NCBI GenBank assembly: GCA_001592805.2
Contig: CP051142.1
Location: 2,728,001 to 2,792,000 of the forward strand
From: Peltaster fructicola
Taxonomy: Eukaryota > Ascomycota > Dothideomycetes
DNA: 64,000 nucleotides
Reading direction: 5' to 3'
The stretch's first letter is position 1. The number at the start of each line of letters is the position of its first letter. The translations under genes were made by a program, and so were the position numbers. The notes under the pieces are model-generated. The model saw nothing but the letters and a program-made list of their open reading frames with translations. It was not told the DNA's origin and did no database searches. Of this stretch, positions 33,920-45,545 are shown piece by piece.

Positions 33920-35690
33920 ATGAGCGTACATCCTGCAAGCGCAGCGTATCCATCGCGACAGACACCGCGGTTGCAGAACTCGTCGAAGACGCCTCTTGGC
34001 AACGGCTCTGGCTGGGGTTTCGGATTGCCTGGGACAAGCACGAGTGGAAACAATGCAGTTGGCAGCCTTGGGAACAATCTTGGTGGCTCTACAGGCTTCG
34101 GGAGTGGATTGACTTCGAACCGGCCGGCGCAATTGAGCGGCTTTGCTCAGGTCATGGGAGGAGGAGGTGGTAATTCAATAGACATGAGGTGAGTGCATTC
34201 CCTTCGATCGCTTTGAACAGCAAGCGTTGCACAGCAAGCCTGCGTGTACTCATTTACTTCATGGTCGCTTCTATGATCTTGCAGTTTGCACAAACGCAAG
34301 GCTCCTGAACTTGAGTGTCTTCAATTCTACATCAGCTACACCTCTATCACATCCATGGAAGCTATGCGCAAAGCGACCCCACCGACCTGGGCAGAAGTTG
34401 CGAGTAAGAGAACTGACTCTCCCAGTGACTTTCCTAGCCTCTCCGGAGGGCCACAACCTACAGCAAATGCGGCACAATCAACGTGGAACGGTGGCATCAT
34501 AAGATCACAGTCACAGCAACGACTCAACCAGCCCGTAGTACAAGCAAACACGCATCAGACTCAGCGTGTACCCTCAACAGCTCCTTCACAACAATCGATC
34601 GAACGACCACAAAGTCCAGCTGAACAAGAAGCTGGTGGTGGAGGTGATGAGTTTCCGCCGCTTGGTGGGCAGATAAACGGCGACATGTTCGGAGTTACAG
34701 GTCTAAGATCACCCGAAGGTCTTCGATCAACCAATGGTCAGCTTGGTCGTAATGTGCTACCCTTTCGCGATGCACAACCACCGCTGAGCCAGAACACAAC
34801 CGTACAGTCAAATAATTCGCGAACAGTAGGCAGCAACGTGAAGCGATATGCGGATATGAACGACAAGGAGAAGTATGGCTTGGAAGGTCTCGCTGCGGCA
34901 TACGAAGCAAGGAAAGCAGTCGAATCTGGTCACCCAGTGGACGAGTCTCTACCTGTGGTCATGCGAAGCGGACTATTCTTCGGTCAAGATCTCAACGCCC
35001 TTGGTATGGATCTCGATAGTCCGGAGCCCATCTGGCCTACATTCACAGCATTCCCAGCAAGCACCAGTCAAGCACAAGGAGCCAGCACGTCGAATGGTGT
35101 CTTCGACTTTCATGATCGAGCGATTGTGCCTGAGTTCGCCCTGCCACCAGCTTACACAGTGACAAATGTGCCTCCACTTGCAGGTCGTCTTGGCTCATTG
35201 AGTGACGGTAAGTCTTGGTTGCCATACCTGGGAATTGCACTAATGCTTGACAGAAACACTCTTCTGCATCTTCTACCAGAACCCTCGCGACCTGCTACAA
35301 GAACAAGCCGCTCAAGAACTGAACGCAAGGGACTGGAGATGGCACAAGGTTCTTCGTCAATGGCTGCAGAAGGACAGTCAACATGGTGCATCTGCGAACA
35401 GTGCAGCTGGCGGCGGTGCTGGCTCTTCGTTACCAATCCTTGACCTTACGAACGGCACGCCAGTTGGTGTACCACCACAAAGAGTCAGCGCTGATATCGA
35501 GCGAGGAGTCTACATCTTCTTCGATGTGATGAACTGGCGTCGTGAGAGGCGCGAGTTCGTCTTGGCCTTCACAGAACTCGACCAGCGATTCACGCCAGAG
35601 ATGAACATGGTCGGCGTCGCCGGTTCTGCGCTAGGCCTGAACATTGGTGCGGGAGGACCTGCGCGAGAAGGTTTGACCAATACTCAATAG
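33920..35690 (+). CDS. NOT2: CCR4-NOT complex subunit NOT2
   Basis: Structural subunit of the CCR4-NOT deadenylase and transcription complex. Preferred model: exons 33920-34188, 34426-35207 and 35254-35690, 495 residues. The N-terminus is Gly/Ser/Asn-rich. Exon 2 starts inside SDFPSLSGG, a conserved NOT2 element, then FPPLGG. The C-terminal NOT2/3/5 box includes LFCIFYQNPRDLLQEQAAQE, RDWRWHKVL and GVYIFFDVMNWRRERREF. Intron 1 (34189-34425, 237 nt) ends in ACTGACTCTCCCAG. A second in-frame acceptor at 34284 would insert 47 residues with no stop. Confidence 0.9.
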
Positions 35691-37210
35691 AGGTTCGACA
35701 CTTCGTCGAAGTGCGATCAAGCTTGTATCAATATCGAAAGGATTGAAGCAAGACCACTGGAAGTACACTGGTATGAGAGTTCGACGACCATACCGTAGTG
35801 GCAAGCATCCATGTACCGATGATGTCTCTGCTTGTCTTCTTCTCAACAGGGATGATCTTGCCTGTTATTCGGCAACATGACCTTTTGCAGGCAAGTCCGG
35901 AATGAGGATCACATCTAATCAACAAAGTGCACTCTGATGGTTGTCAGCTTGCTAGTCAATCTACTAGTGATTGTGGCGTCACTATCGTGACAATCTGGTC
36001 CACCACAACTTCCTCGTGATATCACAACCGGCGTCGATTGTGCTAATCCCTTGCATGTCCAGTATGGTAACGATAGCCTGGCACCCAACGCACCTGTCCT
36101 ACTGAACTCTACTCGAAGGGCTCGTCGAGACGCACAGCAGTCTATTCATCGAGCTAATGCAGCTGCTTCTTAGCCCGGATGTTACTTCGGACGGAAATTT
36201 GCTTTTGAGACACCCGTAGAGGTGTGCGCGTCTCCTGCAGATTTTCTGAGTCAGTGGAAGACAGCCGATACCACGCGGTTTGAGCCAAGGAGTCGGATTT
36301 AGTTACAACATGGCTTAAACCCTTGCTCAAGCACTTGACAGCACATCGGCGAGCCAACCTAAGGCATATTATGGGCTTGCAGCTAGGTGTTGCGGTTTGT
36401 CATAGAGCTCTGTGTCTTCCAGCAACGCTCGGGAACCTGCTTTGGTAGCAGCAAGATGACGTGACGGACCCAAGAACGACGTCGATCGACCCAGCAATCT
36501 GGACACTGGTTCCGGACGGCAACGGCCCTGCACGATAACCTTATGAGCGGTTCAATAGAACAAAACCCATACAGAAGGACTCAGTACAGCCTTGCGGCTT
36601 CGGTCTCGCCTCCTGCAGTGGACGACTTCATGTGCGTGGAGAGTGATGCACAGTGCTCTGGTAGATGTTGTTACCGCATGAGTGAATGCAACCATGGCAC
36701 CGCTCTTACAGGCCACAGCAAGGATATGCTACAAGTCGTCGAAGCCATGCCGAGAGCCAGCAAAGTAAAATCTGACCTGTCATCAGCCGACTTTTGATGG
36801 ACTGCTTGTGTAGTGCCCTCGTCTGGCCGTTCTCTTCCCTTGCTGCAATGCTACCCCTCACACCGCAGGCCATCAGTAGGACTGATAGAAATGGATCAGC
36901 AGAGCTGAGTAGCAAGGGCTCCAACGCACTATCTCTACCGGCGCGGATTCTGTTGGCGAGCGAAACACTACATGTAGTGATTCGCTAAAAGCGACCCTCC
37001 TTGGCTGACCTCCCGCGGTTGTATCTCTTGGCTGAAATTTGTTATACAAAGACGAGGTGTTGCGAAGGGTATCGGACTCTAATGATCCGGAGCGTTTCGC
37101 ACTTGTGTTTGTGCGTGAGATAGCGTCCAAGGAGAACCGACAGCGTGGTAACTCATGCTTGCAAGCCAGAGAATGAAGTAACAGACAAATAACGTCCTGT
37201 GCCTCTTGGT
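35691..37210. other. 1.5-kb intergenic region with a palindrome
   Basis: No gene supported. The longest frames (under 90 codons) look random. It contains the 28-bp inverted repeat at 36959-36986 and probably the promoter of the methyltransferase at 37211. Confidence 0.5.
36959..36986. repeat. 28-bp near-perfect inverted repeat
   Basis: AGCGAA, A, then the 14-bp palindrome CACTACATGTAGTG, A, then TTCGCT. The arms pair over 13 of 14 positions (one A-A mismatch) with no loop spacer. It lies 225 bp upstream of the LaeA-like methyltransferase start; a dimeric regulator site or a cruciform would fit. Confidence 0.6.
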
Positions 37211-38424
37211 ATGACCAGGTAACACTTTACCACTCCGACAGTATCGTTGCCATATGATGATGGCTGACCCGGCAGAATCCCACAACCGCGCAACGACCGC
37301 ATTAAACAGCTCGGCAACAGAGAGTTTTCGGAGTTCGGTATCGACAGTAATGTTTATCATCTCCCAATCGACGAGGCAAGTGCTGGTAAGAAAGGCTTGA
37401 CCGCAGTGCTAAGCATGCCCAGGACGAAGAAGAGCGACAAGACGAGCTGAACAGAATACTTCGCGATCGTCTAAATGGCACTGTCCTCGTACCATTTCCA
37501 CCGGAAGATGTCGATGAGCCTGCCGTACTGGATCTAGGGTATGGTAAAGGTGCATGGATCGATGATCTACTTGCTGAATATGGTGACTGTGTGGTGAGTC
37601 AGCTTGAGTCGCAAGATGTTTGCGGTCTAACACCATATGATCAGGTCACAGGCGTCGATATCTTTCTTGGCGATGACGTTGACGAAGACGCAGTCGAAGA
37701 AGAGGACAACGACACAGTCGAAGAGTTTATCAAGAAGAGATGGAACCTCAACGCGCCCTTTGCACAAGATCGCTCTGAGTCTCGCCTGCGCCCTGAGACC
37801 TTCGACCTGATCAACTGCAGGTGTCTTGCAGAAGGTATCGACAGAGATAGATGGCCTGCACTCATCGGCGAACTCAAGCGATTACTCAAGCCAGGAGGAC
37901 GGATTCAGATGGCTGAGGCTTATTACTGCTTTCAATCAGATAATGGCAGGCTTGCGGAGAGCTCAGTGAGCAACGCTTGGTGGTCCTGGTACAACCGATT
38001 CATGGACATCAGTGGTCGAGATGCCCGTATAGGTCGACAGCTTGAGCGGTACTGTCAAGCACAAGGCTTCGAGCAGATTGTTGCAACCCAGTATCGCATG
38101 TCAATAGGCGGCTGGGAGCCTGGTAGGCGGCCCAAGCCCTTTGTCGATGTTACTGACCATGAACAGGCCGCGCATCATTAGGCCGACAAATACGCCATAA
38201 TCTGCTGCAGCTGATGGGTAGCTTCGCAGTTCCTTTCGTGCGCACAGCCGGTATGCCGCCGCAGGTCTGTCGCCAGGTCGGCGTTGGCGCTCGAGAAGAG
38301 CTGTCCAGAGATGACATCAAGGCATATTATGTCATGTAAGTTGTGTACTGGGTGCTGCGCCGCAGTTGATTGATCATCTGGCAGATATGTGGTCACTGCG
38401 AGAAGACCTGCCTCACGTCGATGA
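37211..38424 (+). CDS. LaeA-like SAM-dependent methyltransferase
   Basis: Class I methyltransferase of the fungal LaeA/UMTA-like family, some of which control secondary metabolism. Six exons fit: 37211-37218, 37276-37385, 37430-37593, 37645-38122, 38167-38335 and 38385-38424, giving 322 residues. The SAM-binding motif I is LDLGYGKGAW (about residue 75), and the post-motif segment is LKRLLKPGGRIQMAE. The tail LGRQIRHNLLQLMGSFAVPF and YVVTARRP are typical of the family. Exon 1 is only 8 nt (ATGACCAG); its intron ends in GCTGACCCGGCAG. The acceptor for exon 3 could also lie 3 nt downstream. Whether it is a LaeA orthologue or one of the many paralogues cannot be told; paralogue is more likely. 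Confidence 0.85.
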
Positions 38425-38436
38425 AGCGCATTTCCG

Positions 38437-38883
38437 TCAACGAGTCGGGCATCGGGCACACCGACGGATATTTGCCAGACTGCAGTCTTGAGTGAGGTCG
38501 AAATAAGCTCGACGTTTGTATCGTTTTCTGAGCTTCACAACGTGCACTCGCTGCGCATACAAAGTGATTCCGACAGTCTGGGTCTCCTCGGCAATAAGCA
38601 AATCAGGCACGAACACATTGATCCCGCCCGTCTGGTAGTCTAGCCGAGTCAGTACTCTCACCACCACAAACTTGACGTGGACTGTAGACATTTGAGCTGC
38701 ACTTCTGCTAACCTCATCGTCATGAGGATGCGGCGTGCTTAGCTCAACATCATGGAGTATACCACCCGATCGAAACCATCGTTTGGTGGACCTCGCCTTG
38801 TCAAACCCACGATCAACCTTAGACGCCAACAGGCCATGAGGGACAGTCTCTGCGCGGCGCGGCGCAGCCCAGACCAGCAGCAT
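38437..38883 (-). CDS. Hypothetical protein, 148 codons
   Basis: Unrecognised frame ending 12 bp from the stop of the methyltransferase on the opposite strand. The segment RWFRSGGILHDVELSTP ... VKFVVVRVLTRLDYQTGG vaguely recalls fungal DUF6590-type proteins, but I cannot confirm it. No start context or introns can be defended. Confidence 0.25.
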   Translation of the reverse strand: MLLVWAAPRRAETVPHGLLASKVDRGFDKARSTKRWFRSGGILHDVELSTPHPHDDEVSRSAAQMSTVHVKFVVVRVLTRLDYQTGGINVFVPDLLIAEETQTVGITLYAQRVHVVKLRKRYKRRAYFDLTQDCSLANIRRCARCPTR

Positions 38884-39073
38884 AGCTTGTTGTACATCAC
38901 AGAAGTTGGCTCCTGAATGCGCCTGTCGCTACAATTGACCAGCTTGGTAAGAGTCGGCATAATGAGCACTGAGAGGACATACAGCAATGTAGCTGAGCGA
39001 TTATCAACTTCTTGCATTGCATAGCATTTCGAGATACTGCGCCTCTGCTAGATGGGTACAACGGACCTGCAGC

Positions 39074-40363
39074 TCAGAATCTGTCAGGCTCTCGATACTT
39101 CATGACACCACGGCCTTTGAACTTTACTGGTGGTGCTCCATCCTCATGTCCGCCTCCGCCTAGTCTGCCGTCATCATAGCGGCTGCTGTGTCTCGAGACA
39201 TCTCCGCGTCCTTGGTACGGCCTCCAGCGATCGTGTTGTCGGTGGTCTGATCGTTGGCCATCGAAGCGATCCGTCCGGCGATCATGTCGATGCTGGTGAC
39301 GAGGGCCTGCCTCACGCTCGTCATCGTACTGATTCGGTAGACTGCGACGTCGGCGCCTGTCGGGTTGTCTGTCGTCTAGGTGGCTGTCCTGGTTAGGTTT
39401 TCGACTCGGACTCGATGAGCGCTTTCGCTTGTGCATCTTGACTGGAGAATGTCGCGTGCTGCTGGACTCCTCGTCTAAATGACGCGAATCTGCTCGTTGC
39501 TTGGATCTCTTGCGAGGACGACCTCTTATACCTTCATCGACAGCATTGTCGCTCTGCCTACGACCTTTGGTATTGGCTATGCCTGCAGTATCTTCCGCAC
39601 CCATCTCGATATCAGAGTCGTGTGACTCTCGTCGACGTCCTCTGTCGTTACTGCTTGGCACTGATAGGTTGTCCGCCGGTTCGGTTCGACGTTTACGCTT
39701 CCTCTCGAGCTCACCACATCGAGACACCACAACTGGGACGTTCGGACGATCATCATGATCGACAGAAACGCTTGCGATCTTCTGGAGAACACCCTGTCCT
39801 GCTACTAGGTGACCGAAAATGGTGTGCTTGCCGTTTAGATGAGGCTGCGCTTCTAGAGTGATGAAGAACCTGCGAGAATTAGCATCGAGATCATGAGTGA
39901 AGCCAACGGAGCTAGCATACTGACTGCCTAATAAGTCGCATTAGAGATGGCTTCTCGGTACACATTCGCGTACATACCATTGGTGTCTTTGCCGCGATTT
40001 GCTGAGCAGACAAGGCCTGAAGCATCCAGTTTTCGCCAGTTTAGGTTTTCATCCTCAAACTCCTTGCCGTATATGCTGAGGATGCCGGTGCCATCACTGT
40101 TGGCTATATCGCCTCCCTGAATCATGAACTCATCTATGACACGATGGAAAGGACATCCTGCATAGCTGAACTCCTTGAACTGCCCGGTACAGAGCTGTCT
40201 GAAGCTGTTGGATGGTTAGCGTTGACTCATGAGAGCTTATTCATGCCTACTTCTCGCAAGTCTTGGGTGTGTGGTCAACGAAAAGCTCAATCACGAGTCT
40301 CCCGACCTGCTCATGATCTATGTTGACGTCCAGGAAGACTCGCGGTCTGTCAACCGTCGACAT
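39074..40363 (-). CDS. Cyclophilin with Arg/Ser-rich tail
   Basis: Peptidyl-prolyl cis-trans isomerase of the nuclear, splicing-associated cyclophilin type. Exons 40363-40251, 40204-39978, 39927-39921 and 39869-39074 give 380 residues. The cyclophilin fold covers about 1-170: FRQLCTG, FHRVIDEFMIQGGDI, NGSQFFITL, LNGKHTIFGHLVAGQGVL. From about 180 the tail is rich in RS, RR and DR with KRKRRTEP and RKRSKQR motifs, like SR-cyclophilins. Exon 3 is only 7 nt (GCAGTCA), and including it is what restores the conserved NGSQFFITL. Divergent from KRR1 across 182 bp. Confidence 0.92.
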
Positions 40364-40512
40364 TGCACAGCTAATGCAGATCAAGCGCTTGTGAGGTGGT
40401 AGTGTGATCATGCTAGCAAATGAGTTGCAGGCCCCGCTATATACACTTTGGGCATGAGGCTCCTGCCTGCGGAATTGAAGCCGGTGTTCAAAAAGTTCTT
40501 GGGACCTACTGA

Positions 40513-41532
<1,020 letters not shown>

Positions 41533-41654
41533 GTCGCAAACCTGTGCGGGGCCGTGCGTGGAGTGCTGCTTTGCATAAGACGACGAGTCATGCTCAGGTG
41601 TTATGACACCGCCGCAATCTTGAGAACCCTGCTGCTTACACTTTCGCCGCAAAC

Positions 41655-42823
41655 ATGGCCCAGATTTGCGACATGCTTGCCACGATCAACAAATCAAGCT
41701 TTGCGAACGAGTCACAGCGACTCTCAGCACTACACGAAGCAAGAGCTCTGTGCCGCCGGCTGGAGCGCTGCCATGAGACTGTGGAAACCTTGATATGGAC
41801 GAATCCCTTCACCCTGCTAGCAGTAAAGGTCGCCGCTGACATGGGTGTCTTTGAGATTATGAGTGGAGATGCACAAACGTCGCAGCAGCTTGCGGCGCGG
41901 ACTGGAGCGGATCCAACACTGGTGAGACGCATCCTGCGCATGCTTGCAAGTGTTGGTGCTGTGCTGGAGCTGACTGATGATTCCTACGTCAACGGTGAGT
42001 TGTCTGCCGCTTTCAAAGAAGATAAAGGTCTTCTAAGTGGAGTCGAATACTTTTTCTCTGTTGGTGCAGCAGAGTTCAGGGATCTCCCGAAGTATCTTCA
42101 TCGAAGTGGATATCAGAATCCTGCCAACATCGAGCATACGCCATTCAGCTATAGCTTGAAAACTCCCTCCTTCTGGCAATACCTGCATGAACATCCCGAA
42201 ACCCATGCACACTTCAATGCTTACCTGTCGTCCATACGCAGAGGGCAAGCTCCCTGGACAAGCATATATCCAGTTCAGAGGCTTCTTGAGAGCTACGATG
42301 AATCCAGTATGCTCTGCGTCGACGTCGGTGGAGGTGTAGGCAGGGACATGACATGCTTGAGTCATGCTCTGCCGTCCTCGCATTCAAGCTGTCTGATTAC
42401 GTTGCAGGACTTGCCCTCAGTCATCGCACAGGCCCAGCGTGAACAGCTACCGTCCAACATAGTGACCATGAGTCATGACTTTTCACCTCCCAGCCCGTAT
42501 CGGGTGCCCGCGCCTATTTCATGCACTCAATCGTGCACGACTGGCCGGATCGGGAGGCCGAGATGATCCTTTCGAAGATAAGAAACGCAATGCAGTCAGG
42601 CTACAGCAAGCTCTTGCTGTACGAGACCATCATGCCCGTGCATCCAGCCCAAGTGACGCCTCGTATGGCAGCGATGGACTTGAACATGATGTCGCACTTC
42701 GCGGCTCTCGAGAGGAACGAGGCTCAGTGGCGTGCCTTGTTTACGGCTGTTGGCTTGACATGGACTGGGTACTTCTCTCAGACTGGAGCACATCAAGGCA
42801 TCATCGAGGCTGAATTACTCTGA
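41655..42823 (+). CDS. Fungal O-methyltransferase, frame broken once
   Basis: SAM-dependent O-methyltransferase of the plant/fungal small-molecule type (PF00891), the group that includes sterigmatocystin-type enzymes. An N-terminal dimerisation region precedes VDVGGGVGRD (SAM loop, about residue 223). After the break the protein continues as GARAYFMHSIVHDWPD, with the catalytic His in HDW, to a stop at 42823. Both halves are conserved, but the frame shifts at the T run 42480-42483: one further T would give HDFFTSQPVSGARAYF. No GT-AG intron explains it. Intact length would be about 389 residues. Either an assembly error or an inactivating deletion. Confidence 0.8.
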
Positions 42824-45545
42824 TGATCTGAACCCTTCTCATGAGGGCTCCAGTCAACAAGACCAAGTCGTCCTGGTAACTCGAATCGCATGACGTCTAG
42901 ACAACCATACAGGCGACTATGCGCTGTGTCCCATTGACTGCCTAAGGTCAAGCGCATCCTCTTCTCTGCATTTTGGTGCTGGTCCAATGGTGGAAGCACG
43001 TAGTATATCGAGAGCCAAAGAGCCGTACGCAAACACGAGGCTACCAGGTATTGCTGTGTCCTCTCAAATTTAATTTGGTATTAGGTGACCACTAAGGAAT
43101 GCCTTAACTTAGGGCACATCCCGTTTCCACCATTGAATGTCCTTTGCATCAGGTGGAGATTGTCGCAGGAAATGGTTGAGGGGTGGCTTTGATCGTCGTT
43201 CTGGATCGTTCCTGTACCAGCACACAGCGCTCCAATCGCTCGGAGAGGTATAACCTCAGGTGAGACAGTGGTTGACCACCGACCGGCGAGACGGAGACGA
43301 TCGTCTCCGACCAATATTCGACCCTTGAGTACAATCACAGCCTGTCGCTGCACGCAGGATCACAGACACAGCTCTCAATGAAACATGGCCGACCGGCTTC
43401 TGTAAGGAGCATGTGTCGAAAGCTGCACGCGCGACAGATCCTGCTTGCTTCTCTGCTCACCCCTTGCACCTTCGGCCATGTGCGCCAAGAGACTAACCAA
43501 GCTCTACATTGTCGATCACGGCTTTTCTCCACCTCGCAGGACCAGTTCTTTGCTCGTCCTCGAGCACAGCACTGACGTGAGTGCTCTGCTGAACCTGGTC
43601 AGGCGGGGACTATCAAATGTCTTAGTTTTGCCCTGTACCATCCGCAGCTGCAAGCCTTTGAGGGAATGCCAAGGCACTTTACCACTGTGCAATCATCCTC
43701 AACACGAGACACTTGACAGCTTCAGTACGAGTTGTTGCTTCGAAACTCAGATATATCCTGATCAATAGCCGGTCTCCAATTAATAGCCTTCCTCGATCTG
43801 AGAGGTTATTTAGAGCCGCAAACGAAATGTGCACATTCCATGATGGACCTTGCCGACTTCCGCTAGATGGCCAGGGAGGAGTCATGCAGCCACATGCTCT
43901 CCAAGGCGTCCTTACTAGCTTTGTCACCGCCAGAACTATACACAGCCGCATAACGTGGCATGGCGCACTGCGTCTCATTTGGCGCACAGCCTGATGCTGA
44001 TGATCACACCTACGCATGATGGTCTGCGTCGCGACGATACAGTACACCACACACGCATATCGTGCAATCATGCTGCCAATTCCAAGACGATGCATTCTAT
44101 GATCCGCGCGCTTTGGGCGCCCAAGCGAAACTCTGATCGCAGCTAAAGTCGAGCTTGTTCGACAGTCGCAATGGCTGACAGGTATTAGCGTTGGGACAAA
44201 GGCATGTGTTTGGACGCGCATCGTAGATGTCATCATCCACGTCCAAGGTAAAAGCACGTATGCTCGACTCCTCAGCCGTCCGCTGGGTCGTAGCGTGTCA
44301 CACGGATCACAATGGCTGCAGGAGAGAATCCTTACGTCAACCTGGCGCTGCATGTGTCGTACAAACTTCATGGTTGCGAGACATTCAGCCTCCTCGATCT
44401 TGCGTGTCAATGAAAGAGTCCAGGCTACAATTTACAATACTAGGCCAATGGTTCGTCAAGCCACAGTGCGGCATTCGAGCTATCGTTAGCTGACCTCGGA
44501 CAACGATGAGGAAGGCGGGCAGCAGTTCACTACTCTGTTGGCAATATGCTTCTTTTTGAGTTCGGAGCGTTTCTCAGACAGCCCGGGGCATATCATTAAG
44601 CTCGTGGTGCATCTGCAGCGGTTGCGGCGCCATTCCAATCACAATCCTGGTAGTCCTAGGATGCGTGTACCTCAGAATAGTCAGTCTCGCCATATTGGAA
44701 TGGTGAATGGTCCAGGCGGTTTGGTTGGCGCTTTTGCTGCATGGCCCATGCGGCGTATGAACCAAAGGAGAACGACAAGGACGAAAGTCGGGGTCCTCTG
44801 CATGACGATCGGAGAGAACTACACCTCAAGAAACGCTAATAACTTGCCCAGTGCCAGCTCTCCACAAATGAGAAAACTTTCAGCGAGAGTCTAATTGTAA
44901 TGATCGACCTTACTACAACAGGTTATGGCACACGGCTTCTTGTTCCTCGCTATCTGCTCGCATCCTCGAGCCCGGTTTTCACTCTATGGTAAGCGTACTC
45001 CCTGCCCGCAAGGTCGATCAACCCAGCAATACTTCGAAAGGCAACATCTCCGAAGGGTTATCGTTCTCCCAATACCCTGTCGTCGCGTGCGTCCCCACCC
45101 ATCGACTGGGGCCGTGATAGAGCCTGTACAGTAGTCTCGCTGAACGTCTTCTTCGATCGAGTCTAGTCTGGTACATTTTGCATCCACAGGAGCCGCCAGA
45201 GGTGCCAACTGACGGGCTCTGAAAAAGCGATATCATCAAGAAGCTTCACGCAACCTCTCGATTTGTGATCAACTTGTCCCCAAGCAGGCCGCCTCGATGT
45301 CTTACTAAACCTGCGCAACGGTATCACTCCACTCTCCATTGCAGATACTTACCTGGACGACTCTGGGACAACGGCTTGATCTGCTGGTTCGTGTGCACGA
45401 AGATCAGCACCAGCGGTCCTGATTTCGTCCTCTGACGAGACATATGATGAGCTGATACCGCCAACTCTTCGTCAGCGCATAGACCTCGCGCAAGTCGTTG
45501 GCATTGCCGGTCACAAAGACTCGCAGCAAAGAAGCACAAGTCTGA
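42824..45545. other. 2.7-kb gene-poor region
   Basis: The longest gap in the window. Frames up to 243 codons occur (43679-44410 minus), but their Cys/Arg/His-rich composition and lack of domains suggest chance. I see no transposase, reverse transcriptase or terminal repeat. It could be decayed sequence or a large regulatory region in front of the Zn2Cys6 gene. Confidence 0.5.

Noticed and set aside
37060-37095. tRNA-like anticodon arm (ATCGGACTCTAATGATCCGG)
   Set aside because: The loop length is wrong and no D-arm, acceptor stem or TTCGA-type T-loop surrounds it.
43679-44410. 243-codon minus-strand frame in the large gap
   Set aside because: Rich in Cys, His, Arg and Met, with no domain, no splice partners and overlapping frames on the other strand; looks like chance.
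42824-45545. Transposon or virus-like remnant
   Set aside because: No reverse transcriptase, integrase, transposase or capsid-type motif and no terminal repeats could be seen by eye.
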